NCBI GenBank assembly: GCA_044225565.1
Contig: JBGAIL010000035.1
Span: forward strand, 1-32,955
DNA: 32,955 nucleotides
Source: CAVXAE01 sp044225565
Lineage (GTDB): Bacteria > Pseudomonadota > Gammaproteobacteria > Steroidobacterales > Steroidobacteraceae
Direction of reading: 5' to 3'
Made by a program: the position numbers and the translations under genes. This document shows, one piece after another, positions 7,983-17,307 of this stretch (positions within the stretch are counted from its first letter, which is position 1; every line of letters begins with the position of its first letter). The notes below the pieces were generated by a model, which ran no database searches, was not told where the DNA came from, and worked only from the letters and a program-made list of their open reading frames with translations.

Positions 7983-8168
7983 ATGTACATCTGCCTGTGC
8001 CATGCCGTCACCGACCGCCAGATCCGCGAAGCCGTGGACCACGGCGCGCGCTCGCTGCAGGACGTGCAGTGCCGGCTTGCCGTTGGCGGCTGCTGCGGCC
8101 GCTGCGTCGATGCGGCGCACGAGGTGGTGCAGGAGCAGCTCGGGGCCCGCCAGCCCACCGCCGCCTAG
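7983..8168 (+). CDS. bfd: Bacterioferritin-associated ferredoxin Bfd
   Basis: A 61-residue [2Fe-2S] protein. It begins MYICLCHAVTDRQIREAV and contains CCGRC, giving the C-x-C and C-x-x-C ligand pattern of the BFD family, and its length is typical of Bfd. Bfd gives electrons to haem-bacterioferritin to reduce and release stored iron. The start ATG 7983 follows GAGGA at 7968-7972. A Fur box at 7946-7960 predicts iron-repressed expression, as is known for other bfd genes. The bfr gene follows 139 bases later on the same strand. That gap shows no second Fur box. Confidence 0.95.
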   Translation: MYICLCHAVTDRQIREAVDHGARSLQDVQCRLAVGGCCGRCVDAAHEVVQEQLGARQPTAA

Positions 8169-8307
8169 CGGCGCTTCCTCGATCCGCGTCGCTCGACGGC
8201 GGCAATCCCGCCTCATCGTCGCTTCCGGGACAATTTCCCGCCCGATGCTTGCTCCCTCGCGCCGGGTTCCGCAAGATCGCGCCCCTGCGTTCCAGGGAGT
8301 GAATCTC

Positions 8308-8787
8308 ATGAAGGGCGATCCGAAGATCCTGCGGCACCTGAACCTCGTGCTCAAGAACGAGCTCACGGCCATCAACCAGTATTTCCTGCACGCCCGGCTC
8401 TTCGGTCACTGGGGCCTGAAACGCCTCGAGTCCCATGAGAAGAAGGAGTCCATCGACGAGATGAAGCACGCCGACCATCTCATCGAGCGCATCCTGTTCC
8501 TCGACGGCGTGCCGAACCTGCAGGACCTCGGCAAGCTGCTCGTCGGCGAGAGCGTGAAGGAATGCCTGGAGTGCGACCTCAAGCTCGAGATGGCCGCGCA
8601 CGTGGACCTCAAGGCCGCCATCGCGGACAGCGAGGCCACCGGTGACTACGCCTCGCGGGAGCTCTTCGAGCGCATCCTCGAGTCCGAGGAAGAGCACATC
8701 GACTTCCTCGAGACCCAGCTCGACCTCATCCAGCGCATCGGCCTCGAGAACTACACCCAGTCTCAGATCGGCGAAGGCGAGGACTGA
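8308..8787 (+). CDS. bfr: Bacterioferritin (haem-containing ferritin) Bfr
   Basis: A 159-residue ferritin whose residue numbering matches the classical bacterioferritins exactly. The ferroxidase ligands Glu18, Glu51, His54, Glu94, Glu127 and His130 are all present, as are Tyr25 and the haem-binding Met52. It should form a 24-subunit shell that oxidises and stores iron. ATG 8308 is behind AGGGAG at 8294-8299. Upstream in-frame sequence to 7939 is not protein-like and is excluded. Its 3' end overlaps the 3' end of the minus-strand LuxR-type gene by 25 bases. Bfd, the reductase partner, is directly upstream. Confidence 0.97.
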   Translation: MKGDPKILRHLNLVLKNELTAINQYFLHARLFGHWGLKRLESHEKKESIDEMKHADHLIERILFLDGVPNLQDLGKLLVGESVKECLECDLKLEMAAHVDLKAAIADSEATGDYASRELFERILESEEEHIDFLETQLDLIQRIGLENYTQSQIGEGED

Positions 8788-11469
8788 GAAGGCGCCTCGA
8801 GCAGGTGCCGCTCGCGCGACAGCCGCACGGCGTCGCGCCTGGAGTTCACGCCCAGCTTCTCGTATAGCGACTTCAGCCGGTATTTCACCGTGTTCGGCGA
8901 GATCTTGAGCAGCCGGGCGATCTCCTTGTTCGTGTAGCCCTCGTCCAGGTGCCGCAGCGTCGACAGCTCCGGCTCGCTCAGCAGCGCGGACTCGCGGCTC
9001 TGCGCGGAGTGGCGCTCCAGCGCCTTGCGCAGCCGGCGCAGGAAGTTCTCGCGGAACCGGTCCGTACGGCGGGCCGCACTGTGCCGCGGGTCGTCGGTGG
9101 CCGCCGCCGAAATGAAGCGCCAGCAGTCGAGGAACGGCCCGACGAAGCCCTGGAACATCGCCATGCTCACCGCTTCGTCGAACCGTGAGGTCGCGAGGTC
9201 CGGGGCCTTCGCCAGGTGGTGGGCGTGAGCCGCCAGGATGCACAACGTGATGAGCAGCCTGCCATGGCCATGATGTCGCGCGAAGCGCTCGGTGCCCTCG
9301 AGCTCCTCCAGCGCGGCGCGGTGATCACCGCCGGCGAGCCGGAGCTTGATGAGGCACACGGATGCGCTGATGGCGATCTGTCGGTAGGGCGGCATCTCCT
9401 CATGCATGGCCGATGCGAGCTCGCGCAGCCCGATCTCCCTCGCTTTCAGCTGTGCCTCGCCGATCTCTCCGCGATGCAGCAGGGCCTCCACGTCACAGAT
9501 GTCCGCGAGCAGTTGCAGCTGCTTGAGATGCCGCCGGCCGGCGAGCGCGCGCATGCGCTCGACCACCTGCTGGGCTTCGCCCGCGCTCCGGCCAAAGGCC
9601 GCCCGCCACGCCGTGCAGAAACCCGAAGCGTAGATGTCGAACCAGCCGTCCGACTGCTCCATGTGAGGCAGCGCCCATTCGAGCAGGGCCATCGCTTCGT
9701 CGACGGCGTCCCGCTCGAACGCCGTCTCCGCCTGGTACACGGCGCAGTTCGCCGCCAGGTCCGAGCGCGGTCCGTAGGCCTGATGGATGTCCGTCGCCGC
9801 CTCGGCGAGAAGAGCCTGCGCCTCGTCTAGCCGGCCCTGTGCCAGCTTGATGCGCGCTTCGAGGAAGCGCGCGAACATCTCTCCGTAGAGCGATCCGAGC
9901 GCCCGATGATGCGCACGCGACTGCCTGACCGGCTCGAGCGCGCGCTCCAGCCAGCCGCATTCGCAATACTTCGAGCCCAGCGACTCGCACACGTTGGACA
10001 GCATGAGGTGATCGTTCGAGGGGAGGCTGCGGATCAGCGCTTCCTTCGCGAGCAGGTCTTCCGGGCTCACCGGCGCATCCTCGTACTCCGAGAGCACCTC
10101 GCCGACGAGGTTCACCTCGGTCCACAGATCCGCAGGCAGGCTCGAGCGCTCGTTCGAGCTGCGAAAGGCATCGTAGCTCGCCCGTGCGGCATCCATCTCG
10201 CCTTGCTTGATGAGGTGATACACCCGCGCGAGCGTCAGGCGCGGATAGCGCTCGATGGTGGCTTCCGACAGGTGCGCGAGGCCGGTGACCAGCGTATCCA
10301 TGCGGCTCTCGAGGATCATGCGCCAGCCGCCGGCTTCGTCGAGAACGGCCGCGAGGAATTCCTCGTCGGCGGCAAGCACGGCGTGGCCTACGGCATCCGC
10401 CGGGGCGGCCCTGCGAAGTGAACCAGCTCGCAGCCATGCGGTGCAGCTGCCGGAAGAGCGCCGGGTCGCGCCTGCCGAGCCGGTCGCGGAGGATCTCCGC
10501 GAACATCTGGTGATAGCGATAGGCGAGGTGCTGCGGGTCGAGCGGCACCAGGAACAGGTTCTGTTGCTCCAGGCGCTCGAGCACCACCGTGCCGTCCGTG
10601 CGGTCGCACAGCAGGTTCACCAGCTCTCCGTTCAACCGTTCGAGGATGGCGGTGCGCGTGACGATGCTCTCCATTTCCGGCGGCAGGCTCGCGAGCACCT
10701 GTTCCGACAGATAGCGGGCCAGCTCCCACGCCGGCCCGGAGAAGTTGGCGATGAGGTCCGCGCGGTCGCAGCCCTTGCGCAGCGAGAGCGCGGTCATCTG
10801 CAAGGCGATGGGCCAGCCTTCCGTGCGCTTCACCAGGCGCGCCACCTCGTCATCCGCGAGCGCTGCCGCACCGCCCCGGTTCAGCAACGCCTGCGCCTCT
10901 TCCAGCGTGAACTTGAGATCGTCGATGCCGATCTCCAGCAGCTCCTCGTTCGCGGCGAGCACGGCCTGGCCGAGCCTGGGGTAGTCTCGGGACGCGATCA
11001 CGAGATGCAGCCGCGAAGGTGCGAGCCGGATCAGCCCACGCACGAAGCTGCAAACGTCCTCGCTCTCCGCGCGGTGGAAATCGTCGAGCACCAGCACGGT
11101 GTCTCGATTCGCCTTGGAGAGATGGTTGACGATGGCGGACAGCGCCGTGCGCAGCGGCAGGTTCTCACCCGAGGCCCCGCCGCCGCCGATCGCGGCCCAC
11201 ACGTACTCGGCGAAGCGCGAGGCATCGGATTCCTCTTCTTCCAGGGTGAGCCAGGCGATTTCGACGCCGCGCCCGGTGAGCAGGCGATGCCACTGGGTGA
11301 GCAGGCTGGTCTTGCCGTAGCCGGCGGGCGCATGAATGAGCGTGAGGCGCCGCGCGAGCACGTCGTCCAGGCGGCGGGCGAGCCCCTCGCGGGCCACCTG
11401 CTGGCTCGCCCGCGCCGAGGGCGCGATCTTGGTGAGAATCGGGTCGCCGGGGCTGTTCACGGAGGCCAT
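8763..11469 (-). pseudogene. MalT/LAL-type LuxR-family regulator, frameshifted
   Basis: Read as one gene this is a roughly 901-residue ATP-dependent regulator. The N-terminal part (11469 down to about 10405) has a Walker A motif HAPAGYGKTS (Lys53), the Walker B run TVLVLDDFH, and a winged-helix region. The C-terminal part (from about 10404) has helical TPR-like repeats and ends with a LuxR helix-turn-helix (TNKEIARLLKISPNTVKYRLKSLYEKLGV). The frames join if one base is removed at the GGGG run at 10402-10405 (plus strand), giving the natural sequence GRPADAVGHAVLAADEEF. Without that correction the first frame runs on out of register to 9493 and the second starts at an internal ATG at 10379. 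It may be a sequence error or a true break. The gene is divergent from the hydantoinase-like operon, its likely target. Confidence 0.85.
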
Positions 11470-11586
11470 GGGAGTTGCCGGGCTGGCCGGATCATAGCAG
11501 TCCCGGCGCCGCTACCCGGCCAGGAGGGCCTCGACTGCCCACCGGCGCGCTCCGCTTACCCGTCTTGGCGTTTTGCGGGGCTCGTC

Positions 11587-11604
11587 GGGCAAGTAGGCTT
11601 GCCC
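11587..11604 (+). promoter_or_regulatory. Perfect hairpin abutting the start codon of the hydantoinase-like gene
   Basis: GGGCAAG (11587-11593), loop TAGG, CTTGCCC (11598-11604): a perfect 7-bp stem with a 4-base loop ending one base before the ATG at 11606. No ribosome-binding site lies between. The dyad could be a regulator operator or an RNA hairpin that affects translation start. TAGGCT at 11594-11599 also fits the minimal TAnnnT -10 pattern placed for a leaderless message, but the -35 region is weak. Confidence 0.45.
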
Positions 11605-11605
11605 C

Positions 11606-13171
11606 ATGCGATTGGGTATCGATGTGGGGGGCACGAACACGGACGCCGTTCTGGTCGCAGGGCGCGCCGTGCTGGCCTCGGCAAAGCGGCCGACGACGGC
11701 CGACGTGAGCAGCGGGATCGTGAGCGCCACCCGCGCCGTGCTCGAGACGGCGGGAATTGCCGCCGCGGCCGTCGAGACCGTGATGGTGGGCACCACTCAT
11801 TTCGCGAACGCCTTCGTCGAGCGCAAGGGGCTGCTCCAGGTCGGCGTTCTGCGCCTGGCGGGCGCGTCCGGGGAGGCATTGCCACCGATGAGCGGCTGGC
11901 CTGCGGACCTCAAGCGTTGCATCGCCGGTGCGAGTTTCCAGTTGCCCGGCGGTTACGAGTTCAACGGGCGGGAGAACACTGCGTTCGATGAGCGGGCCGT
12001 GCGCGAAGCGGCGCGCAAGCTGCGCAAGGGCGGGCTTTCGTCCGTGGCGATTTCCTGCGTCTTCGCGCCCATCAACCGGGCCATGGAGGAGAGGGCGGCG
12101 GCCATCGTCAGGGAAGAGATCCCCGGCGCCTCGGTGACGGTTTCCAGCGCACTCGGCCGCATCGGCTTCCTGGAGCGCGAGAACGCCACCATCATGAACG
12201 CGGCGCTCGCGCAAATGGCGGCCCACGTGATGACCTCTTTCGTCGGCGCATTCGCGGAGCTCGGCATCCGCGCGCCGCTCTACGTGAGCCAGAACGACGG
12301 GACGCTCATCTCTTCGGACTACGCCGCCCGCTATCCCGTGCTGACGTTCGGCTCGGGCCCGACCAACAGCATGCGGGGCGCGGCCTTCCTCACCGGCCTG
12401 CAGGATGCCATCGTGATGGACGTCGGCGGCACCACCACGGACATCGGCGCGCTCGTGAACGGCTTCCCGCGCGAATCCGCCGTCGCCGTGGACATCGGCG
12501 GCGTGCGCACCAACTTCCGCATGCCCGACATCCTGTCCCTCGGCCTGGGCGGTGGCACCCGCATCCACCTGGACTCCGTGGCGCGCACCATCCGGGTCGG
12601 GCCGGATTCGGTAGGCTACCGGTTGCTGCAGGACGCATTCCTGTTCGGCGGCACGACGCTCACCACGAGCGACGTCGCGGTGAAAGCCGGTTACGCGAGC
12701 TTTGGCGATGTCTCGCGGGTGCCGGACCTTCCGGCGGACGTGATGGGCGAGATCCTGCTTCGCCTGCGGCGGATGTTCGAGGAGGGCATCGACCGGATGA
12801 AGACGGCGGCTGTCGATGTGCCCGTGGTGCTCGTGGGTGGAGGAAGTGTGCTCGTGCCGGCCGACCTGAAAGGCGCGTCACGCGTCGTGCGACCCGCGCA
12901 TGCGTCCGTAGCGAACGCAGTCGGTGCGGCCATCGCACAGGTGGGCGGTGAAGCGGATCGTCTCGTGGCGTATGAGAAACAGAGCCGTTCGCAGGTGCTC
13001 CAGAGCATCGAGCGCGAGGCGGCGGACCGCGCCATCGCAGCCGGAGCCGATCCGGATACCGTCAAGCTCGTGGACGTCGAGGAAATCTTCCTCAGCTACC
13101 TGCCCGGCAACACCGCACACGTGCGAGCCAAGGTGGTCGGAGATCTGGCGGGGGTCGCATGCGTCCGCTAG
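11606..13171 (+). CDS. Hydantoinase/oxoprolinase family protein (HyuA-like, short form)
   Basis: A 521-residue ATPase-type protein of the acetate/sugar-kinase-like fold. Phosphate-binding signatures are GIDVGGTNTDAVLV (from residue 4), VMDVGGTTTDIGALV near the middle and VPVVLVGGGSVLVPADL near the end, with SLGLGGGTRIHLDSVARTI between. Full HyuA subunits are near 690 residues; this shorter form is the one usually paired with DUF917 proteins. The family couples ATP hydrolysis to opening of hydantoin-like or 5-oxoproline rings. The DUF917 gene begins 13 bases before this gene's stop, so the two are translationally coupled. A hairpin at 11587-11604 touches the start. The exact substrate is not known; a hydantoin or thiohydantoin is the inference. 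Confidence 0.87.
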   Translation: MRLGIDVGGTNTDAVLVAGRAVLASAKRPTTADVSSGIVSATRAVLETAGIAAAAVETVMVGTTHFANAFVERKGLLQVGVLRLAGASGEALPPMSGWPADLKRCIAGASFQLPGGYEFNGRENTAFDERAVREAARKLRKGGLSSVAISCVFAPINRAMEERAAAIVREEIPGASVTVSSALGRIGFLERENATIMNAALAQMAAHVMTSFVGAFAELGIRAPLYVSQNDGTLISSDYAARYPVLTFGSGPTNSMRGAAFLTGLQDAIVMDVGGTTTDIGALVNGFPRESAVAVDIGGVRTNFRMPDILSLGLGGGTRIHLDSVARTIRVGPDSVGYRLLQDAFLFGGTTLTTSDVAVKAGYASFGDVSRVPDLPADVMGEILLRLRRMFEEGIDRMKTAAVDVPVVLVGGGSVLVPADLKGASRVVRPAHASVANAVGAAIAQVGGEADRLVAYEKQSRSQVLQSIEREAADRAIAAGADPDTVKLVDVEEIFLSYLPGNTAHVRAKVVGDLAGVACVR

Positions 13172-14237
13172 CGGTGCCTGCGGGGCTCAAAGGCCGGCAG
13201 ATCAAGCGGGAGGACATTCGCGATCTCGCGCGCGGTTGTGCGTTTCTCGGCTCGGGTGGCGGCGGGGACCCGCTCTGCACGCTGATGGAGATCGAGGCGG
13301 CGCTCGATCAGGGCGGCACGATCGAGCTTCTCGACCTGGATGCGCTGCCCGACGACGCGTTCGTGACGCCCTGCGGCTGGATCGGCGCGCCAACGGTTTC
13401 CGCCGAGAAGCTTCCGAGCGGCCGCGAAGCGCTGCAGGGCCTGCGCAAGCTCGAAGAGATCAGCGGGCGGCGCGTCGATGCGGTGCTGCCGGTGGAGATC
13501 GGCGGCAGCAACGGCCTCGCCGCGCTGCTGCTCGCCCTGCGCGCCGGCCTGCCGGTGCTGGACTGCGATGGCATGGGCCCGCCATCCTCACGGACGACAA
13601 GGGCAACTGCGTCGTGGTCGAGACCCAGGACAACCTGACCGAAGAGCACCTGGCCCGCTCGATGTCCGTGGCCATGGGCGGCAGCTGCCACCTCATCGAA
13701 TACTCCGCGTTCGGGCGGGAGATGAAGGCCAGTGCCCTGCGCGGCACGATCTCCGATGCGCTCGCCATCGGGCGCAGCATCCGTCTGGCGCGCGAGGCCG
13801 GGCGTGATCCGTTCGCGGCGCTGTTCGAAGCGCTGAAGGCTTCGCGCCAGTTCAGCCAGGCGGGCGTGCTGTTCGACGGCAAGATCGTCGACCTGCAGCG
13901 CGAGACCCGTCACGGGTTCTCCGTCGGCCGCGCCGTGATCGACGGCTTCGGCGGCGGCGGTCGCCTGGAAGTGGAGTTCAAGAACGAGAACCTCGTGGCG
14001 TGGCGCGACGGCGAGGTGCGCGCGCTGGTGCCGGATCTCATCACCATCCTCGACCGCGAGACGGCCGAGACCATCGTCACCGAGCGTTTGAGATACGGGC
14101 AGCGCGTGAAGGTGGTCGGGGCGAGCGCGCCGGACGCCTTGCTCACTCCCGAAGCGCTCGCGGTGCTCGGCCCGGAAGCCTTCGGCCTGCCGGGGCCGCA
14201 CCGGCCGATCGCCGGGCTCAACGGCTGGAAGCCCTGA
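13159..14237 (+). pseudogene. DUF917 family protein (S-methyl-thiohydantoin desulfurase-like), internal deletion and frameshift
   Basis: The N-terminal frame starts at ATG 13159 and gives the DUF917 signatures CAFLGSGGGGDP and DAVLPVEIGGSNGLAALL, up to LDCDGMG at about 13577. There it goes out of frame. The homologous protein resumes in another frame with ILTDDKGNCVVVET and runs to the stop at 14235-14237. From memory of the family, roughly 20 residues containing a RAFPELQ-like motif should lie between GMG and DDKGN, so a stretch of 3n+1 bases seems to be lost around 13575-13582. The start overlaps the HyuA-like gene and the next ATG follows one base after the stop, so the operon organisation is intact. 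If the break is real, the protein is dead. If it is an assembly artefact, it is an ordinary DUF917 enzyme. Confidence 0.8.
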
Positions 14238-14238
14238 G

Positions 14239-15513
14239 ATGTCGCGCGCGGTGGCCGAATCGAAGATCGAGGATTACGCCAACGCGCCGGTGCCGGACAG
14301 CCGCACGGTGAATGGCTGGCGGGTCGCGCTGATCGTCACCGGGTTCAGCATCGCGCTGCCGGGATTCCTCAACGGCGCGCAGGTCTCGAGCGCTCTCGGC
14401 ATGCGCAACGCGGTGCTGGCCGCGCTGCTCGCCGGCTTGATCCTGTGCCTCATGGGCTGCCTCACCGCCATCGTGAGCGTCCGCACGCGCCTCACGACCT
14501 ACCTGCTGGTCCAGCGCTCGTTCGGGCGCTCCGGCGCTTCCGTGGTCAACATTGTGATCGCGCTGGTGCACTTCGGCTGGTTCGGCGTGAACGCCTCGTT
14601 CTTCGGCGACGCCATGGTGGCCTCGACGCAGGAGGTGCTCGGCATCTCCGGCTCGTTCGCGGGCTTCGTGATCGTCGGCGGCCTGCTGATGGCCGTCACC
14701 ACCATCTTCGGCTTCCGCGCGCTCGACAAGCTGGCGCTCATCGCGGTGCCCATCCTCGCGTTCATCCTCGGCACGGTGCTGGTCATCGCCATGCGGCGCT
14801 ACGGAGTGGAGACGGCCCCCGATCCCACGCCGCCCGTGCCCATGAGCTTCGGCATCGCCTTGTCCACGCTGGTCGGCGGCAACATGGTCACCGTGGCGGC
14901 CATGCCGGACCTCACGCGGTACATCCGCTCGAGCCCGCAGGCCATCATCGGCATGGTGCTCTCGTTCCCGATCGCCACGCCGCTGCTGATGCTCGCGGCG
15001 GCGATCCCCGCGCTGGGCGCCGGCGAGACGGACATCATGAAGCTGATCGTCGGCTTCGGCCTCGGCGTCCCCGCGCTGCTGGTGCTCATCCTGTCCACCT
15101 GGACGATCAACTCCGGCAACCTCTATTCGGCGAGCCTCAGCCTCACGGCGACCTTCCCGCGCATCGCGCAATGGAAGTTCACGCTCTTCGCCGGCGCGCT
15201 GGGCGCTGCGCTGGCGGTGGCGGGCATCATGAATGCGTTCGTCTCGTTCCTGCTGCTGCTCGGGGTGATCATCCCTCCCATCGCCGCCGTGTACGTGATC
15301 GACGCGTTCCGTTCCCGCACTACCGAGGCACCCGTGCACTGGCCCGCGATCATCACGTGGCTCGCGGCTGCGGGCATCGCGTTGCTCGCGAACTCCGGCC
15401 TCTTCACGTTGACCACCGTTCCGGCACTGGATGCGACGCTCGCCGCGACGGTGATCTACTGGCTGTGGTCCCGGCCGGGCCGCGAACGCGACCTCCCATC
15501 CGCCAGACATTGA
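14239..15513 (+). CDS. NCS1-family permease (cytosine/purine/hydantoin transporter, CodB-like)
   Basis: A 424-residue inner-membrane protein with about twelve hydrophobic segments. The opening (YANAPVPDSRTVNGWRVALIVTGFSIALPGFLNGAQVSSALG) and the segment IALVHFGWFGVNASFFGDAM are typical of CodB-like NCS1 transporters, which carry nucleobases, allantoin or hydantoins with sodium or protons. The ATG is one base after the TGA of the DUF917 gene, so it is co-translated with it. Placement beside a hydantoinase-like ATPase and amidohydrolase suggests import of a cyclic amide. The next gene begins 4 bases after its stop. Confidence 0.9.
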   Translation: MSRAVAESKIEDYANAPVPDSRTVNGWRVALIVTGFSIALPGFLNGAQVSSALGMRNAVLAALLAGLILCLMGCLTAIVSVRTRLTTYLLVQRSFGRSGASVVNIVIALVHFGWFGVNASFFGDAMVASTQEVLGISGSFAGFVIVGGLLMAVTTIFGFRALDKLALIAVPILAFILGTVLVIAMRRYGVETAPDPTPPVPMSFGIALSTLVGGNMVTVAAMPDLTRYIRSSPQAIIGMVLSFPIATPLLMLAAAIPALGAGETDIMKLIVGFGLGVPALLVLILSTWTINSGNLYSASLSLTATFPRIAQWKFTLFAGALGAALAVAGIMNAFVSFLLLLGVIIPPIAAVYVIDAFRSRTTEAPVHWPAIITWLAAAGIALLANSGLFTLTTVPALDATLAATVIYWLWSRPGRERDLPSARH

Positions 15514-15517
15514 GATC

Positions 15518-17263
15518 ATGCCCATGACGTTGCACAGGACGGTCACGATTGCCCTGGTCGCTCTCGCGGCGGCGTGCTCGAAAACGGAGTCGCCGCCCGC
15601 GGCCGTGGAAACGGCGGAGCTGGTCTTCAGGAACGCGAACATCTACACGGTGGACTCCGCGAAGCCCAAGGCGACATCGCTCGCCGTGCGCGGCGGCCGC
15701 ATCGCCGCTCTCGGTGCCGACCAGGACACTGCGGCGCTGATCGGCCCGAAGACCCGGGTGATCGATCTCAAAGGTCGCCTGGTGCTGCCGGCCTTCCACG
15801 ACGTGCACACGCACCCGGTGTGGGGAGGGCTGAGCCACGCGCAGTGCCCGCTTTATGACGGCGAGTCGCCGGCGGACTACCAGAAGATCATCGCGAAGTG
15901 CGCGGCCGACGAGCCGGGCACGGGATGGCTCTACGGCGTCGGCTGGAAGGACGGATTGTTCTCGCCGGAGGGCGTGCCGGACAAGAAGCTGCTGGACGAG
16001 GTCGTGCCGGACCGGCCGGCCGCGTTCGCCTCCGTCGGCGGACACAGCCTCTGGGTGAACTCGAAAGGCCTCGAGGCCGCGGGCATCACCCGCGGGACGC
16101 CGGATCCGAAGAACGGCCGCATCGACCGCGATGCGAAAGGCGACGCCATCGGAGCTCTGCAGGAGGCGGCGGTGGAGCTCATCGTCTCGAAATTGCCGCC
16201 TCCTTCGGCGAAGGCGCGCGAAAGCGCGTTGCGCTATGCGCGAGACTATTTCAACGGGCTGGGCATCGTGGGCTGGCACGATGCGCTGGTCCCGATCGGC
16301 AGCACCCAGCCGGGCCAGGCCATTCCGCCGGGCGTGCCCGAGACCTATGCCACGCTCGCGCAGAGCGGCGGCCTGAAGGGTTACGCCACGCTCGCGCTCG
16401 GCTGGGACCACAATCGCGGGCTCGAGCAGATCCCGGATCTGGTCGGCGCATCGCAGCGGCTGGCGGCGGCGGGCATCGAAGCGAAGTCGGTGAAGTTCCT
16501 CATCGACGGCGTGCCGGCACAGCGCACCGCGGCGCTCATCGAGCCCTACGCGGACAAGCCGGGATTCCGCGGTGAGCTGCAGATCGACGAGAGCGTGCTG
16601 AATGATGCCGTGGTGCAGCTGGATGCCAAAGGCTTCCAGGTGCACATGCACGCCATCGGCGATCGTGCCGTGCGTGCTGCGCTGAACGCCTACACGCAGG
16701 CGCGCGAGCGCAATGGAACCCGGGATCGCCGCCATCTCGTCTCGCACGTCAATCTCGTCTCCGGGGCGGATCTCGCGAGGTTCGAGGAGCTCGGCGTGAT
16801 CCCGATCTTCCAGCCGCTGTGGGCCTGCCTCGACGAGTACATGAAGCTGGTCGCCGTCCGTGTCGGACCGGAGCGCATGATCCACATGTATCCGGTCGGC
16901 AGCCTGATGCGTGCCGGCGCAAAAGTGGCCTACGGCTCCGACTGGCCGGTGGCCACCGCCAATCCGTTCGAAGGCATCGAAGTGGCGCTCACCCGGCTCA
17001 AGCCGGGATCGACGGACGGCGAGCCGTTGTCGCCCGTAGAGCGCATCACGCTGCCGGAGGCCATCCGCAACTACACGCTCAACGCCGCCTATGCGCTGCG
17101 CAAGGACGACGTGAGCGGCTCGCTCGCCGTCGGCAAGAGCGCAGACCTGATCGTGGTCGACCAGGACGTGTTCACCGTTCCCGCGAACCAGATCGGCAGG
17201 ACTCACGTGCTGTTGACGCTCTTCGGCGGCTCGGCCGTGCACGGCGACCTGGATGGTCTGTGA
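15518..17263 (+). CDS. YtcJ-like amidohydrolase, lipoprotein
   Basis: A 581-residue protein with a lipoprotein signal (IALVALAAAC, Cys20), so it is anchored facing the periplasm. The metal-dependent amidohydrolase motifs are intact: FHDVHTHP (His97, His99), HMHAIGDRAV, and YGSDWPVATANPFEGIEVA. The C-terminal VGKSADLIVVDQD completes the composite beta-sandwich. YtcJ-type enzymes hydrolyse amide or cyclic amide bonds; substrates are mostly unassigned. The gene starts 4 bases after the permease stop, the fourth member of the unit that starts at 11606. In contrast to the deacylase-like protein at 246, its HxH motif is kept. Confidence 0.9.
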   Translation: MPMTLHRTVTIALVALAAACSKTESPPAAVETAELVFRNANIYTVDSAKPKATSLAVRGGRIAALGADQDTAALIGPKTRVIDLKGRLVLPAFHDVHTHPVWGGLSHAQCPLYDGESPADYQKIIAKCAADEPGTGWLYGVGWKDGLFSPEGVPDKKLLDEVVPDRPAAFASVGGHSLWVNSKGLEAAGITRGTPDPKNGRIDRDAKGDAIGALQEAAVELIVSKLPPPSAKARESALRYARDYFNGLGIVGWHDALVPIGSTQPGQAIPPGVPETYATLAQSGGLKGYATLALGWDHNRGLEQIPDLVGASQRLAAAGIEAKSVKFLIDGVPAQRTAALIEPYADKPGFRGELQIDESVLNDAVVQLDAKGFQVHMHAIGDRAVRAALNAYTQARERNGTRDRRHLVSHVNLVSGADLARFEELGVIPIFQPLWACLDEYMKLVAVRVGPERMIHMYPVGSLMRAGAKVAYGSDWPVATANPFEGIEVALTRLKPGSTDGEPLSPVERITLPEAIRNYTLNAAYALRKDDVSGSLAVGKSADLIVVDQDVFTVPANQIGRTHVLLTLFGGSAVHGDLDGL

Positions 17264-17307
17264 GCCTCGTTCCCCTCTCACCTCATTCCAAGCTCGAAAG
17301 GGTCACC

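Noticed and set aside
7939..8307. N-terminal extension of bacterioferritin
   Set aside because: It overlaps the Fur box and bfd; numbering from ATG 8308 matches the family exactly.
15404..17281. 625-codon minus-strand frame antisense to the YtcJ-like gene
   Set aside because: It is a GC-bias shadow; the plus-strand gene carries all family motifs.
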